In this document: positions 45,617 through 53,688 of the stretch, in pieces | Layout of the letters: each line of letters begins with the position of its first letter | How positions within the stretch are numbered: position 1 is the first letter of the stretch | NCBI GenBank assembly: GCA_016714445.1 | Contig: JADJNF010000007.1 | Span: 496,001-560,000 of the forward strand | Source of the DNA: Saprospiraceae bacterium | GTDB lineage: Bacteria > Bacteroidota > Bacteroidia > Chitinophagales > Saprospiraceae | DNA: 64,000 bases | Reading direction: 5' to 3' | Position numbers and translations under genes: made by a program | The notes under the pieces: generated by a model | What the model saw: the letters and a program-made list of their open reading frames with translations, nothing else | Told to the model about the DNA's origin: nothing | Database searches by the model: none

Positions 45617-46363
45617 ATGGAAAATCAACTCCGCGATTATATACTGATGATGGCTGATAATGTCATGATTCTGGGGCAGCGTCTTGGCGAATGGTGTGGA
45701 CACGGTCCCGTATTGGAACAGGATATAGCTATAACCAATATTGCACTTGATCTCATAGGCGAAGCCAGAAATTATTATCAGTATCTAGGTGAAACAGAAG
45801 GTAAAAAGGAAGATGAATACCCTATGAAACGTGATGTCAGGGCTTTTAAAAACATATTACTTACTGAAGTGCCAAACGGTCATTGGGGTGATACCATCAT
45901 GAGACAATGTATGTTTGATTGTTATCATTATTATCTGCTGGAAGGCATGACGACGTCAAAAAATGAGAGATTGGCAGCCATTGCTAAAAAAAGTATCAAA
46001 GAAGCAACTTATCATCTGGCGTTTTCCGGCGAGTGGGTGATCAGACTCGGTGACGGTACTGAAGAAAGTCACCAAAAAATGCAGCAATCACTTGATGACC
46101 TTATGCCTTATTTTAACGAAATGTTCATCCCGGAATCGTATGAAATATGGTGTCATGAACAAAACATTGCTCCTTCCTCGGAAGTTGTCAGGTCTTCAGC
46201 CAACGAAAAATTCAATGCAATATTAACTCAAGCAACTTTACAGATGCCGGAAAAATATTATTCGAAAAAAGGAGGTAAATCAGGATTACATACTGAAAAT
46301 CTGGGGTTTATTCTGGCCGATATGCAATATTTACAACGCTCATATCCGGGAGTAGATTGGTAA
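45617..46363 (+). CDS. paaC: Phenylacetyl-CoA epoxidase structural subunit PaaC
   Basis: A 248-residue ferritin-like subunit, structural partner of PaaA. Typical segments are MILGQRLGEWCGHGPVLEQD, ALDLIGEARNYYQYLGE, SIKEATYHLAFSGEWVIRLG and the C-terminal GKSGLHTENLGFILADMQYL. It is coupled to paaB by a 1-nt gap. paaD and the later paa genes are not in the window: the next gene, a Fur regulator, faces the other way. Confidence 0.94.
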   Translation: MENQLRDYILMMADNVMILGQRLGEWCGHGPVLEQDIAITNIALDLIGEARNYYQYLGETEGKKEDEYPMKRDVRAFKNILLTEVPNGHWGDTIMRQCMFDCYHYYLLEGMTTSKNERLAAIAKKSIKEATYHLAFSGEWVIRLGDGTEESHQKMQQSLDDLMPYFNEMFIPESYEIWCHEQNIAPSSEVVRSSANEKFNAILTQATLQMPEKYYSKKGGKSGLHTENLGFILADMQYLQRSYPGVDW

Positions 46364-46414
46364 AGATGGAATCAGATCAGCTTTTGATAATAAATATTGA
46401 ATCTATGGTGATAT

Positions 46415-46825
46415 CTAACTGCAGGATTCACAGACACCATTGACAATCATGTTGGTTTGTTCGGCGGTAAACCCTGATGGTAAAACCACTTTTGGTACAT
46501 AAACATGGTCCATGCAGAAAGTATTTTCGCACTTCAAACAATGAAAATGTACGTGTTCATCATGATGATGGTGTTCGTTGCACTGGGCTTCACACAAAGC
46601 AAATTTTTGAGTCAGTGTACCATCTATTGCTTTGTGAATAATACCTTTATCTTCAAAACTTTTTAATGTTCTGTATAAAGTAATTCTATCTGCATCATGA
46701 AGTTTTTCTTCAATATCATGTGAAGCAAGGGCCCTCCCGGCAGAAGTAAATATAGAAATTACATCCAATCTGAATTGGGTTACCCGTAAATGGTGTTTTT
46801 TTAATATGCTTTCTGCGGTTGTCAT
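46415..46825 (-). CDS. Fur-family transcriptional regulator
   Basis: A Fur/PerR/Zur-type regulator of about 136 residues. The start MTTAESILKKHHLRVTQFRL is chosen because its ATG overlaps the metG stop (TAATG); an ATG nine codons upstream lies inside metG. The winged-helix part has VTQFRLDVISIF, LASHDIEEKL and DRITLYRTLKSFEDKG. The metal part has HHHHDEHVHFHCLKCENTFC (H-rich and CxxC) and a final CESC. Metal selectivity (Fe, Zn or peroxide sensing) cannot be read. It shares the metG transcript. Confidence 0.88.
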   Translation of the reverse strand: MTTAESILKKHHLRVTQFRLDVISIFTSAGRALASHDIEEKLHDADRITLYRTLKSFEDKGIIHKAIDGTLTQKFALCEAQCNEHHHHDEHVHFHCLKCENTFCMDHVYVPKVVLPSGFTAEQTNMIVNGVCESCS

Positions 46826-48981
46826 TATTTTACAGATTGACCGTTTTCCCAATTTTCATCCGGACTAACAAAGCTGAGTTTTCCGTTTCCGTTTTCAGCC
46901 ATCAGAATCATTCCCTGAGACTCCACACCCTTCATTTTGCGCGGCGCAAGATTGGCCAGCAAACTCACCTTTTTTCCTATAACAGCATCCGGTTGATAAT
47001 GTTCGGCAATACCGGAAACGACCGTACGTTGCTCAAATCCAAGATCAAGGGTAAGTTTCAGCAATTTGTCTGCTTTTTCTATCTTTTCTGCAGCAATAAT
47101 GGTAGCGGTTCTGATGTCCATTCTGGCAAAATCTTCATAAGTAATCTCCGGTTTTATATCCACATTTTTAACAGGTTCAATTACACTTACATTTGCAACT
47201 GGTTCATCTTTTATGGTCGCTTTAAGTTTAGCGATCTGTAAATTAATGGTTTCATCATCAATTCTTGTAAATAGATGATCTGGTTGTCCGATTTTATGCC
47301 CTTTTTTGAGTAAACACTCTCCTTCCGCTAACCGATCAAGCATTTTTTCCAATTCACCTTTTTCATTAAGTGGTTTTTGGTTTAGTAAAATCCTGATTTT
47401 ATCTGATGTAAAAGGCATAAATGGTCTGCTTATCACACCCAAAGCGGCGACATATTGCAAACAAAGATTCATGACCACTTTTACGGTGTCAGGATCTTCT
47501 TTTATAGCTTTCCAAGGTTCATTAAACTGCAATATCTGATTTCCTTTAGTGGAAATATCCATCAACATTTTCAGCCCTGATCTGAAATCAAACTTTCTTA
47601 CATAGTCACATAGTTCCTGAATATCATCAAATAATCTTAACAATTCAGAATCATGATATGTAGAGTCATACTGTCCTTCAGGGCCAATAAAATCCTGTCC
47701 CTCATCAAATGCCGGAACTTTTCCGTCATAATACTTATTGGTAAGTACCACTACCCTATTTACAAAATTGGCAAGATTATTTACCAATTCATTATTATTG
47801 GCATCCTGGTATCCTTTCCAGGTAAACTCACTGTCTTTGAGTTCAGGCATATTTTTTATCATAGCATATCTTAATTCATCCTGTTTGCCCGGCATTTCAT
47901 CCAGATATTCGTGTACCCAAACTGCCCAATTGCGGGAAGTAGAAATTTTTCTCCCCTCCAGATTCATAAACTGATTGGCCGGCACATTGACCGGTAGTAT
48001 ATAATCTCCGTGAGCGTGCAGAATAGACGGAAAAATCAAACAGTGAAAAACAATATTGTCCTTACCAATAAAATGAATCAGGGCTGTTTCGTCATCCTGC
48101 CAGTACTTTTTCCAGCTCTTTTTATGATCAATGGCCCATTGTTTGGTAGATGAAATATAACCAATTGGGGCATCCATCCAAACGTACAATTTTTTACCTT
48201 CGTGTCCTTTAATATTATGTGGCACATCTACGCCCCAATCCAGATCCCGGGTCATGGCTCTGGGTTGCAAGCCTCCGTCAAGCCAGGATTTACACTGCCC
48301 CAAAACGTGGTTTTTCCAGTCATCCGGGTCATGTAATTGTTTGCCGTCCAGTTCGCCTGTTTCTATCCATTTCCTAAGCCATGTTTCATATTTGTCCAAT
48401 GGCAGATACCAATGGATTGTTTTTTTTAGTACAGGCTTTTTGCCGGACAATGTTGATACAGGATCAATCAATTCGGTGGGGCTGAGAGACGAACCGCATT
48501 TTTCACATTGATCTCCGTAAGCTTCAGGATTGGCACACTTCGGGCATGTGCCTGTAATATATCTGTCGGCCAGAAATTGGGATGCTTCTTCATCGTAATA
48601 TTGTTCTGACTCCTTTTCTACAAACTCACCTTTATTATACAGTTTTGTAAAAAATTCCTGTGATGTCTCATGATGTATCTTTTCAGAAGTGCGGTGATAC
48701 ATGTCAAATGAAACACCTATTCTTTCAAATGTATTTTTAAAAAGTTCGTGATATTTATCTACTACTTCCTGAGGTTGCAGACCTTCTTTCATTGCTTTGA
48801 TGGTGATAGCTGCTCCATGCTCATCAGAACCGCAAACAAAAAGTATATCCTTCCCCATCAATCGTTGAAATCTCACATATACATCTGCTGACAAATATGC
48901 GCCTGCAAGATGACCTATATGCAGTGGTCCGTTGGCATAAGGCAGGGCAGAAGTTACCATATACCTCTTAAATTGTCTCAT
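46825..48981 (-). CDS. metG: Methionyl-tRNA synthetase
   Basis: MetRS, about 718 residues, charges tRNA-Met in the cytoplasm. I place the start at the ATG at 48981 (MRQFKRYMVTSALPYANGP). An earlier ATG at 49005 falls within the -7 box. HIGH is HIGHLAGAY (about residue 23 of this start). The zinc knuckle is CPKCANPEAYGDQCEKCGSS. The KMSKS loop reads RKISTSRNW, the usual Bacteroidota variant. The C-terminal tRNA-binding (EMAP/CsaA-like) domain is complete (RMDIRTATIIAAEKIEKADK after a basic linker). It is translationally coupled to the Fur gene. Confidence 0.95.
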   Translation of the reverse strand: MRQFKRYMVTSALPYANGPLHIGHLAGAYLSADVYVRFQRLMGKDILFVCGSDEHGAAITIKAMKEGLQPQEVVDKYHELFKNTFERIGVSFDMYHRTSEKIHHETSQEFFTKLYNKGEFVEKESEQYYDEEASQFLADRYITGTCPKCANPEAYGDQCEKCGSSLSPTELIDPVSTLSGKKPVLKKTIHWYLPLDKYETWLRKWIETGELDGKQLHDPDDWKNHVLGQCKSWLDGGLQPRAMTRDLDWGVDVPHNIKGHEGKKLYVWMDAPIGYISSTKQWAIDHKKSWKKYWQDDETALIHFIGKDNIVFHCLIFPSILHAHGDYILPVNVPANQFMNLEGRKISTSRNWAVWVHEYLDEMPGKQDELRYAMIKNMPELKDSEFTWKGYQDANNNELVNNLANFVNRVVVLTNKYYDGKVPAFDEGQDFIGPEGQYDSTYHDSELLRLFDDIQELCDYVRKFDFRSGLKMLMDISTKGNQILQFNEPWKAIKEDPDTVKVVMNLCLQYVAALGVISRPFMPFTSDKIRILLNQKPLNEKGELEKMLDRLAEGECLLKKGHKIGQPDHLFTRIDDETINLQIAKLKATIKDEPVANVSVIEPVKNVDIKPEITYEDFARMDIRTATIIAAEKIEKADKLLKLTLDLGFEQRTVVSGIAEHYQPDAVIGKKVSLLANLAPRKMKGVESQGMILMAENGNGKLSFVSPDENWENGQSVK

Positions 48982-49002
48982 AATCCCGAAAATGTTCAGC
49001 TG

Positions 49003-49010
49003 CAAAGGTA
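49003..49010 (-). promoter_or_regulatory. -7 box for metG-fur
   Basis: The minus strand reads TACCTTTG (TAnnTTTG), 22 nt before the chosen metG ATG. It decides against the upstream ATG at 49005. Confidence 0.55.
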
Positions 49011-49074
49011 AGTAAAAAATATCTGGGATTTGATATTATTCCGTGTCAAATAAAATACGGTAAATAGATCAGAC

Positions 49075-49935
49075 TTATTTTTTTGAACGTCTTTTTTTTT
49101 CCTTCTTTAGATTGAACTCAACATCATAAGTGTAAAAATAGTCAACATATTGTTTACTTATTTGCGCAGGTTCCCACCCATAATCCAAATCATTCATAGA
49201 TTGAATAACTTGCAATGCTGCCCGGTCACAAACATCTGACAAAGAATGTATAATTTTGATGCTGCTGACCGAACCATCTTTTTCAATAATAAATCCAACC
49301 TGTACGACACCTTCGACTCCTGCATTATACGCTTCAACCGGATAAGCCAGGTTATCAGATATGTAGTTTTTTAATTCAAGATTGTTACATTTTATTGCAT
49401 CTTCCATTGAATAAGATGGATTGCAATCCGAAAAAACAGGTATGTATTCTACACTATTATCATTAGGGTCCAAAAAATTGTATACTTCACTAAAATTAAC
49501 AGGCAAAGTATATTTTACCCGAACGGGCTTTCCTTTATGGTATCCCGGTCTCCACTTTTTAGTCATATTATTCATAGATTCAACAACATCCACTGCTGCT
49601 TGTCCACAGCCATTCCCTATATCTCTGGTAATTTCAATATTTTTGATTGAACTATCTTTCTCAACAATAAACTGTATAACTACCTGCCCTGCGGTGTGCT
49701 TCAAAATGGCATCTATGGAGTAAGTCTGATGGCTATAAATATAGTTCATCAGCTGTTTTTTTGAGCAATCTTCCTTTTCTTTTGATGAAGACAGGTGTTC
49801 ACAACCGGGAAATCTGGGCATTTCTTCCACTACTCTAAATACATCATTTTCCCAATCAACTTCCTGACAAGAAACAGAAATAGTCAGACAAGACAGAAAA
49901 ATTACAATGATAGAATTTTTTAATATTTTGAACAT
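49075..49935 (-). CDS. Exported protein with two TonB-C domains
   Basis: A 286-residue exported protein with a signal peptide (FKILKNSIIVIFLSCLTISVSCQ). The first TonB C-terminal-like domain (about 35-150) contains MPRFPGCEHL and GQVVIQFIVEKDSSIKNIEI; the second (about 160-275) contains YPVEAYNAGVEGVVQVGFII and EKDGSVSSIKIIHSLSDVCD. It lacks the N-terminal membrane helix and Pro-rich rod of a true TonB, so it is a soluble relative. It ends in a basic KKEKKRRSKK tail. Cys residues in FPGCE...C are shared with its two neighbours. The function is unknown. Confidence 0.8.
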   Translation of the reverse strand: MFKILKNSIIVIFLSCLTISVSCQEVDWENDVFRVVEEMPRFPGCEHLSSSKEKEDCSKKQLMNYIYSHQTYSIDAILKHTAGQVVIQFIVEKDSSIKNIEITRDIGNGCGQAAVDVVESMNNMTKKWRPGYHKGKPVRVKYTLPVNFSEVYNFLDPNDNSVEYIPVFSDCNPSYSMEDAIKCNNLELKNYISDNLAYPVEAYNAGVEGVVQVGFIIEKDGSVSSIKIIHSLSDVCDRAALQVIQSMNDLDYGWEPAQISKQYVDYFYTYDVEFNLKKEKKRRSKK

Positions 49936-49946
49936 AGCTGTATTTT

Positions 49947-50777
49947 TTAATCTTCCAATTTAAATTTAACAGGCAAAGTATATAATACAACGACTGGCCT
50001 ACCTCTTTGGTGACCCGGTCTCCATTTTTCGGCCATTTCATTCCATGATTCCACAACATCTACTGCTGCCTGTCCGCACCCAAATCCAATATCCCTTGCT
50101 ACTTTTATTTCTGAAATTGACCCATCCTTTTCAATAACGAATTGAACAACTACCTGACCTTGTATTTTTTTTATTTTAGCTTCTTCAGGGTATTTAAGGT
50201 GTCTTTCTATATATTCCATCATTTTGATTTTGGCACACTTGTCTCTTTCATTTTCAGTTTTTTCCTCTTCACATCCAGGAAATCTGGGCATTTGTTCGAC
50301 AATCTTAAAGATTTCTTTTTCTTCTCCCCAAGCACTAAAAACCAAATCTTCATAGTTAAAATCGGGTATCATATTTTCAGGCAATTTACTGTAGACCTGA
50401 TACTTTTTACTTCCTGTAAAACCTTCCATTTTAACAGGCAAGTAGGTGGTGCCTAAAGGTATACCCATTAATTTTCCAAATGAAGACTTTGCCCTTTCCT
50501 TGATTTCGAATTCTTTTATTTCTCCATTAGATTCGATATTAAAAAATACCCACAAATCATAATCAGCTCCTGATTTCCTTGCAGATTTAGCATACGGCAA
50601 AAACTCTTTATAAATGAAATTCATCAAAGTGCTTTTTTCACAAGAATTAATTTTCGACATACTATTCAAATCACTGCAACTTTCAAAAATGGATGTTGGC
50701 TTTTGACCTGTTAAGTCAAAACAGCAAACACCAAATAACAGAATCAATGTGAAAAATGAAATAAATTTTGTTTTCAT
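49947..50777 (-). CDS. Exported single TonB-C domain protein (copy A)
   Basis: A 276-residue exported protein. The signal peptide is KFISFFTLILLFGVCCFDLTGQ. Residues ~25-155 form a region shared with the protein at 52716 (SIFESCSDLNSMS, NFIYKEFLPYAKSARKSG, SNGEIKEFEI). The C-terminal half is a TonB-C-like domain: MPRFPGCEEEKTENERDKC, YPEEAKIKKIQGQVVVQFVI and PGHQRGRPVVVLYTLPVKFK. It is upstream of the two-domain paralogue (11-nt gap, same strand) and probably co-transcribed with it. A CAAAGATA -7 box precedes it. Confidence 0.8.
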   Translation of the reverse strand: MKTKFISFFTLILLFGVCCFDLTGQKPTSIFESCSDLNSMSKINSCEKSTLMNFIYKEFLPYAKSARKSGADYDLWVFFNIESNGEIKEFEIKERAKSSFGKLMGIPLGTTYLPVKMEGFTGSKKYQVYSKLPENMIPDFNYEDLVFSAWGEEKEIFKIVEQMPRFPGCEEEKTENERDKCAKIKMMEYIERHLKYPEEAKIKKIQGQVVVQFVIEKDGSISEIKVARDIGFGCGQAAVDVVESWNEMAEKWRPGHQRGRPVVVLYTLPVKFKLED

Positions 50778-50808
50778 GATAATGGTTTAAACAATTTTTT
50801 AAAAAAAT

Positions 50809-50816
50809 CAAAGATA
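50809..50816 (-). promoter_or_regulatory. -7 box for TonB-C copy A
   Basis: The minus strand reads TATCTTTG, 32 nt before the ATG. The same box stands 28 nt before the paralogue at 53543, so the promoter was duplicated with the gene. Confidence 0.5.
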
Positions 50817-51004
50817 ACAAAGAACCCACATAATTTCTGAAAACAGGAAAAATACAGATAAAAAATGTGAAGATATTCTTTGTTAAACGTAGGCTATATC
50901 AAAGATTGGGAGCTAACAAATTTTTTAGTTTTATATCAAGCTGCTGGTTTTATTCATTGTTGATGTTTTGCTGAACTAAATTTCTATTTCCTTTACTCTT
51001 ATCC

Positions 51005-51601
51005 TTACTTCTTAAAAGAATAATAAACTTTATTGTCTGAAATTGCATATATCCCTCCTAAACTTTTAAAATTAAAAAGGTGTTCTGCCGTATAATCGGT
51101 TTTTATTAATGGAATAAATAAAAATATCTGAAGGTTAAAATCAAAGGTGATGCCATAAAACGAATTATAAATTATATATATCTTTTCTTCTTCATTAATT
51201 ACATTATCTATCATAAAATCAAGAAACCTTTGTGACCAAATATCATCCCAAATAAGGATTTCATTATGTTCCAAATCAGAAATAAACTCAAACTCAGGAT
51301 TTGCTAAAAAATTTTTAAAGCATTCCAATTCAGATAGAATCTTTTGCCGGTCTTCAAAATCTTTAACAATCAATCTCCGAAGTTCATCTTTTAAATTTTC
51401 AACATCATCAATTTTGGGTTTTGGGTGGTATAAATATTTTACCAATCTATTTGTTAACTCAATATTTTGATCAAAATATTTAAAGATTTCTTTGATCTCT
51501 TCCTTCGAAGGGCCATCCATAAATAATGTGTAAAAATGGCCATCTTCAAATTTTGTACCTTTTTCGCAAAATTCAAACCAATCTTTTACTATTTGTCTCA
51601 T
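51005..51601 (-). CDS. Hypothetical cytoplasmic protein
   Basis: A 198-residue protein I do not recognise. There is no signal peptide or membrane helix. The first half is helical and charged (GPSKEEIKEIFKYFDQNIEL, LKDELRRLIVKDFEDRQKIL); the second half is aromatic-rich and strand-like (IYIIYNSFYGITFDFNLQIF, then FKSLGGIYAISDNKVYYSFK). It lies between two TonB-C paralogues together with the gene at 51717. The AT-rich base use and lack of a family make it a candidate accessory gene, but nothing defines its job. Confidence 0.6.
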   Translation of the reverse strand: MRQIVKDWFEFCEKGTKFEDGHFYTLFMDGPSKEEIKEIFKYFDQNIELTNRLVKYLYHPKPKIDDVENLKDELRRLIVKDFEDRQKILSELECFKNFLANPEFEFISDLEHNEILIWDDIWSQRFLDFMIDNVINEEEKIYIIYNSFYGITFDFNLQIFLFIPLIKTDYTAEHLFNFKSLGGIYAISDNKVYYSFKK

Positions 51602-51716
51602 AATCTTAAATTGAATTAAAAGTGGTAAAATGATTGCTAAAATACCCGAATAAACTTCACTCTTTATGTAAAATTGCTTAAAAATATGGTCGCATCAGAG
51701 TATTTAATATAGTGAG

Positions 51717-52277
51717 TTATCTATACCTTCTTTTAATTACTTTGGAATCTTTAAATGGTTCTAAATCTTCAAGCTCCTTGCTTGAACTATATAAATAGCT
51801 CGGTATTTCGCCATGATCTGCATCAAAAATAATCTTCCAATAACCATTTTCCTTTTTCAAAATGACATTAAATTTTCCATAGTAGTCAATTCCTTTAGGT
51901 TCCTGATGAACATATGAAGTTGCTTTGTAATAACCTATTTCGTAGGCAAAAGAATCCTGCACTGTCCGATGTTGGAACCTAAGATCAATGGTTCGTCTCT
52001 TCTTATTTGCTTTATAATAATCATTAATTTCTTTTTGCTGCACATAATAGGAATCTATATCATATTGCATACCCTCATTTAAATCCATTCTAACTAACCT
52101 GAAACTATGCAAACGAATAAAAGAGTCCGTATCCAAATCTTCATAGGCTTGTATGAAAGGATACCATATTTGGTCATTTATTTGTTCAAACGACTCAATG
52201 ACAGGGTCTTTAATAACTTTGTCTTTAAAAGTAAAAGTAATTTGTAAAACAAAAAATATAGCGGTAAAGCAATTCAT
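51717..52277 (-). CDS. NTF2/DUF4440-like exported protein
   Basis: A 186-residue protein with a hydrophobic signal-like start (CFTAIFFVLQITFTF). Residues ~35-165 fit the cone-shaped NTF2/SnoaL-like fold: WYPFIQAYEDLDTDSFIRLH, then a beta-rich end YYGKFNVILKKENGYWKIIF followed by DADHGE. Proteins of this type often bind small ligands or are lipoprotein-like stress proteins. The C-terminal tail is charged. Evidence is a fold-level pattern only. It sits upstream of the unknown gene at 51005 on the same strand. Confidence 0.6.
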   Translation of the reverse strand: MNCFTAIFFVLQITFTFKDKVIKDPVIESFEQINDQIWYPFIQAYEDLDTDSFIRLHSFRLVRMDLNEGMQYDIDSYYVQQKEINDYYKANKKRRTIDLRFQHRTVQDSFAYEIGYYKATSYVHQEPKGIDYYGKFNVILKKENGYWKIIFDADHGEIPSYLYSSSKELEDLEPFKDSKVIKRRYR

Positions 52278-52715
52278 ATTTAGGATATTTAAAAATAAAA
52301 AAAATCATTATTGAAATTAACCATAATATAAGTTTAAAGTATCAAATATTACTTTTTCAAAATTTTAGATAAATTTCTTTTGTCAGAAAACAAATCTAAA
52401 GATACATCCAAAATGTATTTTAGCCTTATTAAGATTAAAAAAATACTTTTCAATATTGGGAATAACTCAGGTATATGCCGTTATAAAGTGATTTTGTTCA
52501 TGCCACAAGAAGAATAGCACAATTTTTGCAACTTTCAGGCAAACATCCTACTTGCTTCAAAGCAGGCAAGAGCGCAAAAATCACGTAGCTTTTCCATTTA
52601 ATTCACTGATTACATCCTTGGTTATTTAGTACGTTGGAAATCTTCATACGGACTGAATATTTCACTCCTTACGAGGATAAACCTGATCAGTACAAAATTT
52701 CAAACAAATACTATT
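52278..52715. other. Intergenic region with an inverted repeat
   Basis: This 438-nt gap holds an inverted repeat: ATTTTTGC (52524-52531) and GCAAAAAT (52576-52583), enclosing a CTTGC/GCAAG pair. The stretch is more GC-rich than its surroundings and could be a hairpin or a decayed mobile element. No gene is seen. Confidence 0.5.
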
Positions 52716-53543
52716 TTAACCCTCCAATTTAAATTTTACCGGCAAAGTATATATGACACGAACTGGTTCGCCTCTTTGGAAACCCGGTATCCATTTTTCC
52801 GCCATGTGGTTCATGGAATCCACTATATCTGCAACCGCCATTCCGCAACCATATCCAATTTCACGAACTACCCTTATATCAGTAATAGAACCATCAGTTT
52901 CCACCACAAATTGAACAACCACCTGACCTTCTATTTTATTTATTCTGGCTTCTTCAGGATATTTGAGGTGCGAGTATATATATTCAAGCATTTTACCTTT
53001 GGCACAGTTTTCTTTTTGTTTTTCAGTTTTTTCATCTTCACACCCGGGATACCTGGGCATTTTTTCAACTACCTTATATGTTTCTTCACCTTCAGCATGA
53101 AAATTTAATTGTTCATAGTCAAAATCAGGTATCAAATCCGAAGGCAATTTATAATATACCACATATTTTTTACTTCCTATAAAATCCCACAAAATGACAG
53201 ATTTATAAGACCGTCCTATGGGAATTTCTTTTAAATAACTACCCGGGTCAGAAGTTATCCTTTCTTGGATTTCAAATTCATTTACTTCTCCGGTTGCTTC
53301 GATATTAAATAAAAACCATAATTCATATTCGGGACCTGACTTTTTCACGGTTTTGGCATAGGGCAAAAACTCTTTATAGATGAAATTGATCAAAACTATC
53401 TTTTCACAGGATTCTATATCGTCTTTTCTTTCCAGATGGCTGCAACTTTCAAAAATGGATGTTGTCTTTTGACCAGTTAAATCATAACAAAAAACACTAA
53501 ATAACAGACTCAAAGTGAATAATGAAATAAGTTTTGTTTTCAT
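52716..53543 (-). CDS. Exported single TonB-C domain protein (copy B)
   Basis: A protein of about 275 residues, a close paralogue of the one at 49947. The start at 53543 gives the signal peptide MKTKLISLFTLSLLFSVFC; an upstream ATG adds 16 residues that do not resemble a signal. Shared blocks are CYDLTGQKTTSIFESCSHLE, NFIYKEFLPYAKTVKKSG, MPRYPGCEDEKTEKQKENC, YPEEARINKIEGQVVVQFVV and the TLPVKFKLEG end. The 5' flank is also related to that of copy A (ATG followed upstream by the same CAAAGATA box). The two arose by recent duplication. Confidence 0.8.
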   Translation of the reverse strand: MKTKLISLFTLSLLFSVFCYDLTGQKTTSIFESCSHLERKDDIESCEKIVLINFIYKEFLPYAKTVKKSGPEYELWFLFNIEATGEVNEFEIQERITSDPGSYLKEIPIGRSYKSVILWDFIGSKKYVVYYKLPSDLIPDFDYEQLNFHAEGEETYKVVEKMPRYPGCEDEKTEKQKENCAKGKMLEYIYSHLKYPEEARINKIEGQVVVQFVVETDGSITDIRVVREIGYGCGMAVADIVDSMNHMAEKWIPGFQRGEPVRVIYTLPVKFKLEG

Positions 53544-53570
53544 GATAATGTGTTTAAGTTTATTTACACT

Positions 53571-53578
53571 CAAAGATA
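53571..53578 (-). promoter_or_regulatory. -7 box for TonB-C copy B
   Basis: The minus strand reads TATCTTTG, 28 nt upstream of the chosen ATG. It supports the start at 53543, because the longer start would lie on top of it. Confidence 0.5.
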
Positions 53579-53625
53579 ACATAATATCCAAATGTTCAAG
53601 CCATTGTAATTTGAATTAATAACAA

Positions 53626-53661
53626 AAAAACCACCATGAACTTTCGTCCAAGGTGGTTTTT
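53626..53661 (-). terminator. Terminator after the BNR-repeat gene
   Basis: AAAAACCACC (53626-53635) pairs with GGTGGTTTTT (53652-53661). It lies 28 nt past the stop of the minus-strand BNR gene, with a T-run on that strand. Confidence 0.8.
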
Positions 53662-53688
53662 AAAAATTTTATTTCATTATTTTATGGC

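Noticed and set aside
50142..50456. 104-residue plus-strand open frame opposite TonB-C copy A
   Set aside because: It is antisense to a clear gene and its paralogous position (52776-53108) is conserved only because the minus-strand genes are duplicated.
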